Part shown: positions 12,485 through 24,747 of the stretch, one piece after another | Layout of the letters: each line of letters starts with the position of its first letter | Position numbering within the stretch: position 1 is the stretch's first letter | Assembly: GCF_000165425.1 (NCBI RefSeq) | Contig: NW_001799628.1 | Coordinates: 248,001 to 312,000 of the forward strand | From: Paramecium tetraurelia | Lineage: Eukaryota > Ciliophora > Oligohymenophorea > Peniculida > Parameciidae | Reading direction: 5' to 3' | Length of the DNA stretch: 64,000 bases | The notes under the pieces: generated by a model | What the model saw: only the letters and a program-made list of their open reading frames with translations | The model's database searches: none | Told to the model about the DNA's origin: nothing | Made by a program: the position numbers and the translations under genes

Positions 12485-13367
12485 TATCTATTGCGAATTT
12501 ATATAGTTACTAATTTCACGAAAAAGCATTAATAATATAAGTTGCCTTGTGTATATAGCAATTTTGCATAATAAAATCAATACTAATTTTGGGTAAATGC
12601 AGAATTGCGTTTTACACTTGAGAATTATTAATTATAAATTGCTATAACTTCGATTTTCGTTTGTTTCTAATTTAAATTTTTTTCTATATTTATTGACTTA
12701 ACACTACTTTCTTTAATTAAAAATTTATATAGCCATAAACTTTCGATATTTTTATATTTCTGAATGCTTTTTTTTTGAGCAATTACATTTCAGTTTAATA
12801 AGCTTCCTCTTTAATAGTATATATACCAAATTCAAATTATCATGTTTGCCCTTACAAAAATTTTGGATGATTTAGGTTGTATGTGAATATCACTATCTTG
12901 TATAATTAATAAATCCTTAAACTTTTATTATCAAGTGGAGTAAATAAACAATAAATAAAGGATTTTTTAAGAATATATTTCATTAAATGTTACAACCTTG
13001 CAATATTCTATTTAAATACATACAATAAGGTTTCAAAATTAAGAATAGTTTAAGCCTAATCCTTTTAAGAAGGTTATTAAAAATACTGTATAAATTTAGT
13101 AAGAGATTAACTTTATATTTTGTATAAATTAATGTCAAAATGTGCAAATTTTTAGAATAATAATCCTCACTCAACGCATACATAAAGCAGATAGATAAAG
13201 TTTGGAATGAATTATTATTCTCTTAGTACCTTTACTGAGAGCATCAATTAGTTCTGACAATTTTGATAAAATCACTTATTTGTGTAAATAAAATTATTAA
13301 ATTAACATAAAAATTATATAAAAAGTTTAAGGAATTAAGTTTTGTGATAAATTTAAATTTAATAAAA
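12485..13367. other. Intergenic region, about 880 bp
   Basis: Extremely AT-rich, with scattered short frames on the minus strand that contain almost no TAA/TAG glutamines and no recognisable motif. It separates the divergent starts of the coiled-coil gene and the large membrane-protein gene. No gene called. Confidence 0.6.
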
Positions 13368-16300
13368 ATGATCATATTTTCATTTCTTATTTCAATAGCA
13401 ATAGCGTGCAAGTAATCATTAGGAATACCTTAGTTCGTTGAGTGAATCTGAATCCATAAATTTGGAGAATGGAAAGAAATAAGAATTATGTTTTAAAGTG
13501 AATACAAATTTACCAACAATAGTTTAATTAGTTAAATATGTGGATGAAGGTTCCAAGAAAAAAAAGAAAAAGGGCAGCAAAGAAGAAGAAGAGGATGATG
13601 AAAATATATTAATTTATGGTATCTGTTGTTTTTAATATAATATAGAGGAAGTAGCAGTAGGTTAGTGCAAATTAAAGCAAGGACAAAGAGTATGTTATTT
13701 TGAAAAAGGTAAAGATAGATTAGAAGTTGATTTACTCTGCACAAAAGGCCCTTGTAAATTTAATGTAATTGTAATGCAGGAGGAGGTGAAACAATTGTAA
13801 ATTGGTAAACAATCAAAGTAGAAATTGAAATTATTGAATATCGCTTAGAACTCCAATTATAGAGTAGTTTATTCGATAAAATGCAATAATTGTGTCATTA
13901 CTAATGCGGATCTATGGTATTTTGGGGAGGAGCCAACCATTATGTAAAGTGACACAAGATTTATAGCTGTATATTATGACGGGATAGAGAGTGAAACAAC
14001 TTTGATTTTGATTGGGGAATAGGAATTTGAAATTGAAAGATTTGAATATGTGAAATAACAGAAGTTGAATGTTTAATTAAATAATGATTGATGCAGTAGA
14101 GAAATCAAAAAAGAATGAATATGTAATTGAAGGGTTAAAAGTTGTAAAACTCAAATCTCATACTCATGAAATCTTAAAAATTAAAGTAAGGAATCAAAAG
14201 GGAGAACTCATAATAGATCAGGTTATAAATACATATAAGCACCGAAATTATAATTTATTATGGAATGAATAATTCGCTAGTTTAGAATTAAGTTCTAACA
14301 GTAAGCTAAGTTATCAAATCGACGTAATGGAACAAACGGATTTAATTTCAATTGAAGGCAATGATTTAGCTATGGGACAAAAATATGGGATTGTGAACTA
14401 CAAATTGAAACTACTTGATATAAAAGACAATCATTTTACAGTGTCAGCAGATAGTTCAGAAGATATTTCAGTTTATGTGAAGTCTTGTAAAGGTAGTAAA
14501 TGTGAAGCTATTGAGAAAATTAAAAATGGAGAATCGTATCAATCTGTAGAATAAAACTGTGAGAATCCAGATAAGGATAATTACTGTTGGTTTGTAATTG
14601 CTGTTGATAGTTAAGGCATTTATAGTTTGAATATTGATGATAATAATGAAGCCAAAATCCTATAAGAGAATCAAATGATGAATTCTGAGATTGATGAAGA
14701 GGAGAAACATTATTTCAAATTTAATTTAGCTAATTCTTAAAATTATAGTTCAGTCATTTTTAGAGTCACTTCTGAAAATGTTTAAATTCTCGTAAGTAGA
14801 TCATCAAAGTGTTAATTGGTAAATTGGAAGTGTTATGAATATAGTGGAACCAGTGAATAGCCTATTAGCTTGAGTGATTCTCAATTAAAAGATGGTTAAT
14901 ATTCCATTACAATTAAAGGAATGGAATTAGCAAAGTATGGGTTGATCATAGAAACTCATCCAAAGGATAAGATCAATATTATAAGTATAAGCAAAGGATA
15001 GATTTATAAGTCATCAATCAATTCTAATTAAAAAAAATAATGTTTTAAGTATTAATAAACTACCAAAGGAGTTTTAACACTTTTAATTCATGGACCAAAT
15101 CAGAAACTGGTTAGTTATGCAAATATTGATACTGATGATGAAATCCCAACAAAAGGGGATTATGATGCGATTACAGGAAATTCAGCATTGCAATTAGTTA
15201 GTGATAGGTTTATTGCATGTGTTGAAATTTAGGTTTAGAATAATAAAGATATTAAAAATGAAACCTAGTATAATGACATCAAATTCTCACTCGTTTTATA
15301 TGATGCTTAATCTGTCATTAATTTAGAATTCAATTCAGCCTACTATGGATAGGTAGCATTTACAGAATAGTAAAGATTCTCATTTTTGAGTTACTACGAT
15401 GAAGATGTTGTTTATATCACTAAGAACATTCTATCAAGTGGAGATGTCAATAAAGACTTGTAAGTGTATGTTGGAAATATGTTATATGAGGATCTGGATC
15501 AATATGAATATAAATTTTTTGATAATGAAGTAAGTACATTTTCACTCTCAAGTGAGAAAATGAAGAAATTATGCGACATAGATAACAATGACTAAGTCAC
15601 ATTTAATCATGACCGAATTACTCATCTTTGTGAAATATTTATTGTTGTCAAAAGTATATCCAAAACACCAGTCAGATACACTTTAACAATTCATAAATAA
15701 GATCTGGCCATCTAATTGACAGATGGATTGCAGCAATCTTACAATTTGTAAAACATAGAAGAGTTTATGCATTTCTATTATTAACCTAATTCTAAGTCTG
15801 CTGATGTGAATTTATTTGCATCCACCTTTTTTGGTAAATTCGTTTTGCATTTAAACATTTGGAAATAGGATAAAGCTTCACACAAGTCGGATTGGCCGTT
15901 TATTGATAAAGAAGATGACTCAGATATTTCGAGTGGTTCAACAAATCAAATACACAGAACACTAAAATCAGCAGCATTAGATTAATGTTGGCCAGATTGC
16001 GTGCTATTGATATCAGTTTAAAAGATTGAAGATCCTTAATTGAAAATGTAAAATTTCAATGATTAATTCCATATTATGATAAATTAAGGAATGTAGGATG
16101 TGATTGAAGGCTAAAAGTATGAAGTTTCAATTAAAAGCAAAGAGTCTGTATACTTCACATTTAAGAATTTGTAAAAGTTCAGAGACGATACTTATCTTAC
16201 ATTCTCTGTATTGTAAATAATAGGAAATGTCTATTTTACAATAAGTGTGAATGGTGGGGAATCTTTTGAATTACCCAATATTTTTGGATCTTATGACTTC

Positions 16301-18679
16301 CATTCAGATGGATCCTACTATTAATTATCTAAAGATAAGTTAAATGAGAAGCTAAAGGAGAAAAACATATCAATTTCGAATGCTTATTTGATCATCTCAA
16401 TTTCAGGATTGCAAAGTTATTACAATCCCATTGAGCAATCCATTAAATTGGAATTCACAATTTCGTATATGAATATGGATTACATTCAAATTATGCATAG
16501 TCAACCTAATGCAATTCATGCCAAATATCAACATCCTACAATAGTCTAATTTTATAATTATCTTAATCAAGACATCTTCATTAAATTACATAGATTTTTG
16601 GGATATGGATCAATGTCTGTTTTCATTTGTAATCAGTAGAGTAACATAGCTGAATGTGTAAAAGACAGTAATGATGCGGAATTCAAGTATCTTGACACAG
16701 TTTTGGCAGCTGGAAATGAGAATTCCTAAATCTTGATTCAAGCTAACGATAAAACTAAATTCTGCATTTATTGCACATATATCATTAAAATAGAATCGTA
16801 GGAATAGGAATTACATGGTTAATTAACTGTGGTCTTGGAAAATGACTTTGTTAAATTGCCAGCTGGAGTTTAATACAGTGATTATGTTGAAAAATAAAGT
16901 TCATCCTAATTTTCCATTTTCTTTACTTAAGATAGCAAAATTGAAATATTTATATAAATATTTACAGGTGATCCCATTGTCTAATATTCATTTAATTAAA
17001 ATAATTTGAATTCCAGTTAAATTATCAAGGCATAACCAAATAATAAATATATCCATATTACTGTTCCAAGTTAAATGTTATTGAATTACCAAGAAGATAC
17101 GGATTAAAGTTCATTAAATAAAAAGAAGAACAACAAATAGGATGATTAAATAGGTCTATTGCCATCCCACTTCGTTCATGATGAGTTATTCGTTAAGGTT
17201 TCTACAAAATCCAATACTCCCTGCAATTACACTATTTACTATACAAGTGATTTCGTTAATGGAAAATTGCAAGATGGCAGAATACACTTAGCCGTTATTG
17301 AACATAATATCACATTTTTGTATGAAAATTACGACGAATAGATATCGGTACTCAATCTAGCTCCTTTGAATTAAACATCATTATAGGATATTGAAATGAA
17401 AGTCTTTTATATCAAAAAGTAGTCATTTGATGATTATCACTTTGAGTTTTTAGAAGAAATTCCCATCAAAACTAGATTGATACATCCCCTCTCAAGCAGT
17501 TATGAATTGCCTAAAGATAAAGGAATCTATGAGATTATTTTAAAAAATAAGAAGTATATTGAAAATGGAGAAGCAACAAATCCTACCTAATTTATTGAAA
17601 TAAGTGCATCCACCAATGATATTAGAATATTACCAATCTAAAGACATCACAGTGGTTATATCAGACCAGATGACTTTGATTATTACGAGACTTATGCTCC
17701 ATCGGAAGGGTACTTAGCAGTTGAAATATACTCCTGCTCATCAGATATCAATTTTAGCTTCTCCAAATCAGACATTTAATCTTTCATTGATGAAGATTAT
17801 GATGAATCAATTGATATTCCAGAAAAAGATTATCATGTTGAAATGATATCAGTTGAAAAAGGAACTTTGTGGATTGCCATCACTGGAACCTCCACAACAT
17901 CCTCTTATTACCATATTACAAATCATTTCTATTAGAACAGAAAAGATATACCTTTTGGTAGGATATTGGCTGGCAATGATGGGCATATTAAGTGGAAATT
18001 GGATAAATAAAAAGCGGATTCAATATAAATAGAATTTGAACATGCGACTTGTAATAAATGCAATTTGGAGGGAGTATAAATTAATTATCACATATTTATT
18101 GCTCAAGATGAAAAGAAACTCTAAATGTTAGGTTATTGTGGCAATGAATAATTTGAAAGTCATAAGGCAAATGATGAAAAAATCTTCAAAAAAAGTATAC
18201 AATCCTATCGTTTAGCAGATCATAACGGAAGTATCGTTTATGAAATTGAATTTCCTAATTTAGTTACATATGAGTAAGCATCAATCGGAGTGTTTGCAAC
18301 AGTTGACAATTTCATGAAGTACTTTACTTATTTTTATACCTTAGTTCTACTTCCTAAATTAAAGTATTTTATCGAACCATCTAAGTACCTATTCCAAATT
18401 ATTTTGCCAAATTTTTAAACCATAATAGAACATTTTTAACCTTCTTAATTATTGGCTTGATTTTTTTAATAGCATTACTGACTCTTTGGTTATGCTATTA
18501 TATAAAACGGTAAATAAGATTATTTATATATTCTTAGATACAGAAACACAAAATATAAATTAGATTATCAATTGGAGCAGGGAGCCAAAATTATTGCCTC
18601 CAGCAAATTACCTCAGAGCGATGATGCAGAATTCTAAAATGATTTTAAAATGAAATACGAGACATTTGAAGAAGACTGA
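13368..18679 (+). CDS. Giant secreted/type I membrane protein (1,734 residues), unknown ciliate family
   Basis: Begins with a signal peptide (MIIFSFLISIAIAC), then about 1,640 extracytoplasmic residues, one membrane span (TFLTFLIIGLIFLIALLTLW) and a short acidic cytoplasmic tail ending DFKMKYETFEED. Introns at 13412-13433, 14071-14101, 18319-18344 and 18510-18537. The ectodomain is built of loosely similar beta-rich modules with recurrent cysteine pairs (CNNC, CKGSKCE, SSKCQLVNWKCYEY, CNKCN) and phrases of the type 'QSYNLQNIEE / QKYEVSIKSKES / GDPIVQYSF', reminiscent of pre-peptidase C-terminal or Wnt-inhibitor-like sandwich repeats. An early Lys/Glu run (KKKKKKGSKEEEEDDE) interrupts the first module. 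It may be a surface or alveolar-sac receptor; function not recognised. It covers 8% of the window. Confidence 0.85.
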
Positions 18680-18702
18680 AAATTAATTATTATAATCAAA
18701 AT

Positions 18703-19837
18703 ATGATACTATAATTCAAATGTGAAAGATTGCATTATCTTCTTAACACTCATTATGTTGTCAATGTGTATAAAGATAAACTAACAATTGGCAAGAATGT
18801 ATGAGTTAATTCCTATACATTTATAAGGACCCTCCAAAGTATGAGTACTAATTTACATTATAAAATGTTTTACATTGGTATGTAGATGGACTCAAAATCC
18901 AGGCCTTCGGTATCTAGCACCATAATGCTATCAAGTTTTTTAGAGCCAATCACAAAGATCTAGAATAGTTAAGAATTTTCTGTCGAAACCTCATCTGCTT
19001 CGATAATCTTGGAGAATTGTATAAGCGAATCGACGTGGATGATTCCTCCAAAGTATTGGATTAATTTTCTCATCAAACTTATACATTGAAATGCTTAAAC
19101 TCTGTCTAGTTACAAGGAGAAGTGTCACTGCTCAGGTCCTTGAATCATCCAAACATTCTTTCAATTAGAGAGTGCTTCCAGCATAACAATCAACATTACG
19201 CTGTCACAGAATTCCTTGGTGGAATAAGCTTGGAGAATTATATTGCCAAAAATCCGACACTTAGTCACCTACAATGCCAATCAATAATTACAGTAAGTCT
19301 TAAAGTCTGACCCAAGCAACTCCTGAAGGCACTCAAATACTTACATGACCACCACATAATTCATGCGACCATTTAAGCTAAATTTCTTTTATATAAATCA
19401 GATTTGATCAAAATTATAGATTTTTCCAATTCAATCCAATCCTAACAAATCGATACTCAAGATATCAAAAACTGTGGATCAATTTTATTTTAACTGTATC
19501 ATATATTATGTAATAGTAAAATTGTAGATATACATCAAAACTTTATCACAACGACGATTTTAATACAGTTGCTACTATGCTTTAGGCTAACTCAACCCCA
19601 AATTAAGCTTAGGATCTGATCTTGAGAATGCTATTTGATTAGCAGTTCACAGTTTACTAATCTTTGGAACACCCCTACTTTTCAAAGAATTTAAATTCTT
19701 AAGAAAAAAAGTAAAGATTCCAAAACTTCCAGAGAGTCCAAAGATCAACATCCGAAATGGATGAATCAGAGGCTGTTTCACAATACATCCCTGAATTACA
19801 AACTAATAAAAGCAAATCACTAAGACAACTATTATGA
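18703..19837 (+). CDS. PH-domain pseudokinase
   Basis: 349 residues, introns 18799-18827, 19293-19316, 19496-19527. The first 110 residues look like a PH-like domain (LHWYVDGLKIQAFGIQHHNA). A kinase fold follows: TYTLKCLNS supplies the VAIK lysine, HPNILSIRECF and FLGGISLENYI the N-lobe and hinge, LLKALKYLHDHHIIHATIQA the catalytic loop and IIDFSNSIQS the activation start. HRD has become HAT and DFG has become DFS, and the catalytic-loop Asn is missing, so phosphotransfer is unlikely. The nearest family is the PH-plus-CDPK-like kinase set, also present at 31474, 50200 and 57568. It starts 23 bp after the preceding stop. Confidence 0.85.
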
Positions 19838-20269
19838 TTATTATTTATAAATTTATATCATATAATTATTTCATTATTTCCTCTATTTTATAGAGTAAAA
19901 ATTTGATTATCAATTCAAATTCTATAAAATAAAAAATAGAAAGATATGCAAATATAATTGGATTGAATTTAATATGGAACTAATAAGATAAATATGAAAC
20001 GATTATCTAGAGAGAATTTAAAGTTGATTAGATAGGTAGTTAGGAATCCCAATTTTTTTCTCCTTTGAGAATGGTGGAGATTGAATTTAAAATGTAGTTC
20101 TACAAATAGTAAAGGATATTGCCCAATATTTCTAATTTCTAATCCCTTATTCTAATCTGTAGAAGCAAGGAAATTACATCATATTGAGAATCACATCTTT
20201 CTGTGGATTCTGAATATGAAATGTTAAAATAAAAAGGATTGATTTTTAATTTGTTTATAAATAATTATA
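19838..20269. other. Intergenic region, 432 bp
   Basis: AT-rich spacer between two plus-strand genes. A minus-strand frame without TGA crosses most of it but has no ATG at a sensible place and no motif, so no gene is called. The 3' part must carry the promoter of the SHIPPO gene. Confidence 0.55.
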
Positions 20270-22219
20270 ATGGCCTTTGTTTATCAGGCTGAAAGAGATC
20301 TTAATCAATCGGCAACTTAGGTTCCAGCTAATGTACTTATGAATCATGAGAGAATAGGTTGGTCCAGGGACATATACCTTGTTGAAAAGTCAACCTCTCA
20401 GATAATCAGTTGCACCATTCAATAGTCAGACACTTCGTAGCAAACCTATTAAGTAGAACTCTCTGCCAGGACCAGGGAGTTATAATGTCAATTTTGTGAA
20501 TGCAGGGTATGTATTCTATAGTACCTTATAGATAGAAGGTTGTGCTTCAATCAACCCAATCGGAAGTGCAAATATTGGAGATGCCAAAGCAGCATTCGGT
20601 GTTTGCTTCAAAATGTCGCAGGTTTTAAGAGGGCTCCAAGAATGAGAATCCAGGGTAAAACATACATATAAATTGTAATTCAGTCCTGGGTCATACGAGC
20701 CAGAAGTTATTCAACAATAACGGTACTAGATGGCCACTCAAGAGAATCTAGTAGAATAGTTAATGAAGTTAAATAAATACAAATCAATTCCCTCTATTCC
20801 AAGCAATTCCCAAATTCATGGTTACACTGATAATGGAAGTATTGATCTCAATTTAAACAAAAAGGTCTGGAGCTCAACAAAAGTCCATAAGATATCCTCA
20901 CAGGATTAAAGAATGATTCAGTTGGTCCAGGACAGTATGACTTGAAGGACTTGTTTGACTAAAACAAAAATAAAGGGTTTAATTGGCATAAATCAAAACA
21001 ACCTAAATTAGCTCCTGTGGTATCAAAGGAAAAATAATTACTGGTGGGTCCAGGCAATTACGATATCCAAGAAGATAATCAACCTCTTTACAAATTGATG
21101 CCTTCAGGGTCATTCCAATCAAAAACCCAAAGATTGTTCGATATGGAAAGAGGATAGAAAGCTCGTAGTTTTATGCGATATCAATTCGAAAAAAAGAGAA
21201 ATCAACTCTTGTCCAGTCCCCAATTTGCTGATCTTCAAGATGAGGAAATCGAATACATAGAGGTTGTTCAATATTAAATTCATCTAGGATGCCACTCCAG
21301 GTCCTGGATATTATCATAAAGATTCCACAACTGCTTCAACCTATTCTAAATCAGCCACCAAAATAGAAACATAATGTTTCGGCTCAAAATAAAAAAGATT
21401 TGGAGACGAACAAGTGTCTACCTCCATTGGACCAGGAGATTATAAAGTCGATGCCCAACTTGCCAATAAGAGTCTATCTTACAAATAGCCACCATTTATG
21501 TCTTCCAATAGTCGCTTTGAAGCTAAATTGCAAGAAAAAAGACCAGGACCTTAAACATATAATCCAAAATAAACAGTAAATTACCAAATTATATTGTTTT
21601 TAGTTAGAATATAATTTGGTTAAGAAATTAGAAAGGGCTCCGGTAGGGAAATTTGGATACAACTAACCTAGATTTGATGATAACTAATTTTAAGTGCCAT
21701 AACCAGGACCTGGATCATATGATTTTAGTAGAAAGAGCCCAGAAAAGGGAGCATAATCAGTCTTTAAATCTTCAACTAAGAGAGCAGGACCTGGATCATA
21801 GAGTAAATCTGAGATTCCTGCTCCTGGGCAATATGATCCAAAAAATTATACAATTTAATATAAGACTAAGATTGAGGAAGAGGAGGATCCTGCTCTAAAG
21901 ATCTAAAAACCTCCCTTCATGTCATCCATGCCAAGATTTTAAAATAAGGAAGAAAAGAAAATTGAGGAACTTGAGGAAGAAGAAGAAAGCATAAGAAAAA
22001 GTCCTTAGAAAGAATCATACAAATTGCCCTTTTAAGTCAAAAAGCATGCACCTCCTTTCAACATACAAGTTTTATATTGGTTTATGAAATTTACTATAGG
22101 AAAAGCGATTTTAGTATGAGAATTCTAAAAACTAATCTCCAGGTCCAGGTGAATATCATGATCCATAAAGGAATCCTTGGGATAAGAAAACTTACAACAT
22201 CCAATTCTCTGAAATTTGA
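20270..22219 (+). CDS. SHIPPO-repeat (ODF3/CIMAP-type) axonemal protein, copy 2
   Basis: 586 residues and seven introns (20333-20357, 20507-20531, 20655-20683, 20839-20864, 21263-21287, 21576-21603, 22069-22099), the most intron-rich gene here. P-G-P-G motifs recur: VGPGTYTLL, LPGPGSYNV, NPGPGSYEP, VGPGQYDLK, VGPGNYDIQ, TPGPGYYHK, IGPGDYKVD, RPGPQTYNP, QPGPGSYDF, RAGPGSQSK, PAPGQYDPK and SPGPGEYHD. Like its partner at 9413-11070 it should be a microtubule-associated ciliary filament protein. An acidic stretch (EEKKIEELEEEEESIRK) lies near the C-terminus. Five of seven introns cut within or next to a repeat, suggesting introns were present as repeats multiplied or were inserted at a preferred site. 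Confidence 0.9.
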
Positions 22220-22308
22220 GTAATAATAAATCATACAACTTTCATTTTCTATAAAATCGAACATCTGATCTAGTATGTTAGTGCATCCGTAAAGGTAAAT
22301 GTAAAGCA

Positions 22309-23340
22309 TCACCTATTTTAAATTACTTGGATATAGAGAGACTCTATTATTTGCTTCTCGATGAGGTTATTCTAAACTTAGAATAATGCTTACTTCGATT
22401 TCAATTGGAATGCCGTATTATTGTGATTCAAAGGGGAGTTAATAGTGTAGATTTGAGCAGGAGTGAGCATTTTCTTTAAAGGATCTTTTAGGATTCTCTA
22501 TGTATAAGCACCAACTTAAGATTAAGCTTCTTATCCTGTCTTTGGTGACAAGTGAAAAGTCTATTAATTTTTGGTTGTTCTCGAAATAATTTGTTTGATT
22601 GTCTGCTAACTTACTCCAATCGGAAGTTTATTATATGTTTTAGGGGAGTTGAGCTACGTGTGTTAAGCGACAGTCTTCAATTTTTATTTATCTATCATAA
22701 ACTAAATGAAGTTCTGTAACTATTCGTGTTCTCGGTTGGATGGCTAAAGATTTAGCTCGCCTACATTTATTTATAATGCATTCAATTTATTATTGATCGT
22801 TTCGATAGTTGTTGAAGCATCCTAGATTCCAGAAAGGATCTTGCTATAAACTTATTAGGGCTTGGGAGATGTGGGATTATCTTCTTTCGGGGAGTCTCCA
22901 ACAATAGCCTTTTTGGGTTTATTGGGATTATTTCTATTTTCCTCTTCGATGATTCTTTTGATCCTGTAATATTCAATCCTTCTCCTTTTATCGTGATAGC
23001 TGGCCTATGTCTCTAAATAAAATACTTGCTCATTATCCTGCATATATAGGGCATGAAGAATCTCGGAATCTCATTATGATATTTGTAGTATTCTGCAAAG
23101 AGGCGAAGCTTTTCGAACACCTCGCCTAATGAGGATTATTGGTGATGCTTACTTACTTAAGCAATAGAATCGCTTTAGATATTCAGAATCATCCCTAAAG
23201 GCCATAACTTAATAGAACTCAATCACATCTGAAGTTCGGGCAGAACTCACAAAATCATTCAGAGTTTTCGCATAATAGTAGGACTGACTGTGTGCATACT
23301 TCTGCTCCAGAAATCTCTGCACATTATATTTATTGGCCAT
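22309..23340 (-). CDS. Conserved protein of unknown function with basic coiled-coil region
   Basis: 324 residues, introns 23126-23156 and 23000-23025. The N-terminal 110 residues are helical and aromatic (SEYLKRFYCLSEVFEKLRLF, then YYKYHNEIPRFFMPYICRIM), followed by a strongly basic segment (KRRRIEYYRIKRIIEEENRN), a Pro/Lys linker and a coiled coil (ASTTIETINNKLNALQINVG). The conserved 'EYLKRFY...EYYKYHxEIPR' block suggests a genuine family, but I cannot name it. No membrane segment or catalytic motif. Convergent with the SHIPPO gene (89 bp). Confidence 0.75.
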
Positions 23341-23905
23341 TTTTATTAATATTTTAATCGATTATTATTTGTTATAGGATAATAAATGGTTTATTAATAA
23401 ACCAATTATAGAACTATCTGTAAAGAATATCTTCATCAAGAATCTGTAGTTGGAGGTGATTATGCCTAAATAGTATACCTTGACATCATCAGTTACGTAA
23501 AGAAATATCAATAATTTGTATCACATTAAAATTATGCCTTAAGCTGTTTACTTAGATGTAACTGCTTGATTATTCTTTGCTTTGCTTGATTTACCTAGAT
23601 CAGTAAAACTATAATATGAGTAATTCAAAAAAAGGTTGAATAATAAATACTCTATTAATTTAAAAAAAATCTGATTATTAATGATATATTTATTAGTTAT
23701 CAATCGAGTTATTTAAAATAATTGTAAAATTATTCATTAGAGTATTCTTTATATTTCGCTAAAAGAATTATTAGATTCGACTTATACACATAACAAAATA
23801 TTATGGAAAATATTATTTAAAAGGAACCAAACAAATTATGTTGAATTATACTTCTAAATGGAAGTTTTGAATAAATTTGATCATATAAAATAATTAATAA
23901 ATAAT
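23341..23905. other. Divergent intergenic region, 565 bp, with an 18-bp perfect palindrome
   Basis: AT-rich spacer between divergent genes. It contains the perfect palindrome TGGTTTATTAATAAACCA at 23397-23414. A short plus frame opening MPKQYTLTSSVT (23461) ends after about 40 codons and is probably chance. Confidence 0.55.
23397..23414. repeat. 18-bp perfect palindrome
   Basis: The sequence reads identically on both strands. In AT-rich DNA short palindromes are common; the GC caps (TGG/CCA) make this one slightly unusual. It could be a dimeric regulator site 57 bp upstream of the minus-strand gene start, or chance. Confidence 0.4.
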
Positions 23906-24556
23906 ATGATTTCTAGTAACTAGACGAAATAATTACTTGATGTAATCGAGAAGAACGAAGATCCTTCAGCATTTGCAGATGCTTTAGGACTTTTAGAAAA
24001 ACTAATTACCAAGTATTTATAGCAAATATGAATTAGTATTATAAACAATCCCAATGAAGATAAATTTAAACACATAAAGATGACTGTTAAAACATTAGCC
24101 ACACGACTTTTTAATATAAGATAAATGGCAGAGTTATTATAATCATTGGGTTTCATTTAAGTATTCAGTCAACTCTATTTAATATTAGTAAGATTAAGAA
24201 TTCTATCTACCCGATCAAGAATATGGAACCTTGTTAGAGAATTTCAATACCATAAAGTGGTAGCATATTTTAGCATAAGGAAGAGTGGAGGGACCCTAAT
24301 AGTATCAAAAGGCTTAGGAAATGTATGATCTTGTTTTCTAGCATTTTCTAGAGTGAGACAACAGCAAGAAGTTTAAAGATAATATGAGAAGGAGCAAAGA
24401 GAGAAGGAGAAAATCCAATAATAAATAAAATACGATAGACAGGAAAGGAGTTTGGTGAAGGAGAAGGATTCTAAGGCTAATGACTTATAATTTGGTGCCA
24501 AAGTGAAAACTTGTGAGTAACTAGGTATAAATAAGAACACTGGAAAACGTGGGTGA
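23906..24556 (+). CDS. PUB-domain protein (p97/VCP adaptor-like)
   Basis: 189 residues, introns 24013-24036, 24161-24188, 24323-24351. The first 110 residues read as a PUB domain: LGLLEKLITNIINNPNEDKF, then KTLATRLFNIRQMAELLQSL and GF, then FYLPDQEYGTLLENF, the order found in PNGase, UBXN6 and RNF31, where the fold binds the tail of p97/VCP. The rest is a charged coiled coil (RQQQEVQRQYEKEQREKEK) and a short C-terminus ending INKNTGKRG. There is no UBX or transglutaminase domain, so it would be a minimal PUB adaptor. The family call is inference from motif order. Confidence 0.65.
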
Positions 24557-24562
24557 GGTTGA

Positions 24563-24594
24563 GCGAGGCGAAGGTTTAAATACTTTCGCCTCGC
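24563..24594. repeat. GC-rich perfect hairpin in a convergent spacer
   Basis: Arms GCGAGGCGAA (24563-24572) and TTCGCCTCGC (24585-24594) are perfectly complementary, with a 12-nt AT-rich loop. It lies 7 bp beyond the PUB-gene stop and 154 bp from the convergent Myb-gene stop. Such GC content is exceptional in this spacer DNA. It could be a 3'-end or RNA structure shared by both transcripts. Confidence 0.75.
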
Positions 24595-24747
24595 AATATA
24601 ATGATAAGGAAAATAATCAATCAGCCAAGAGATGTAAGAAATTACTTCTTAAATGATCAAAGAGCATTTAAATTAATCGATGCTTTTTGAGAGATGGATT
24701 GTGAGTTTTCTTTATATATATATATGCATGGTGAAGTCAATCAGGAA

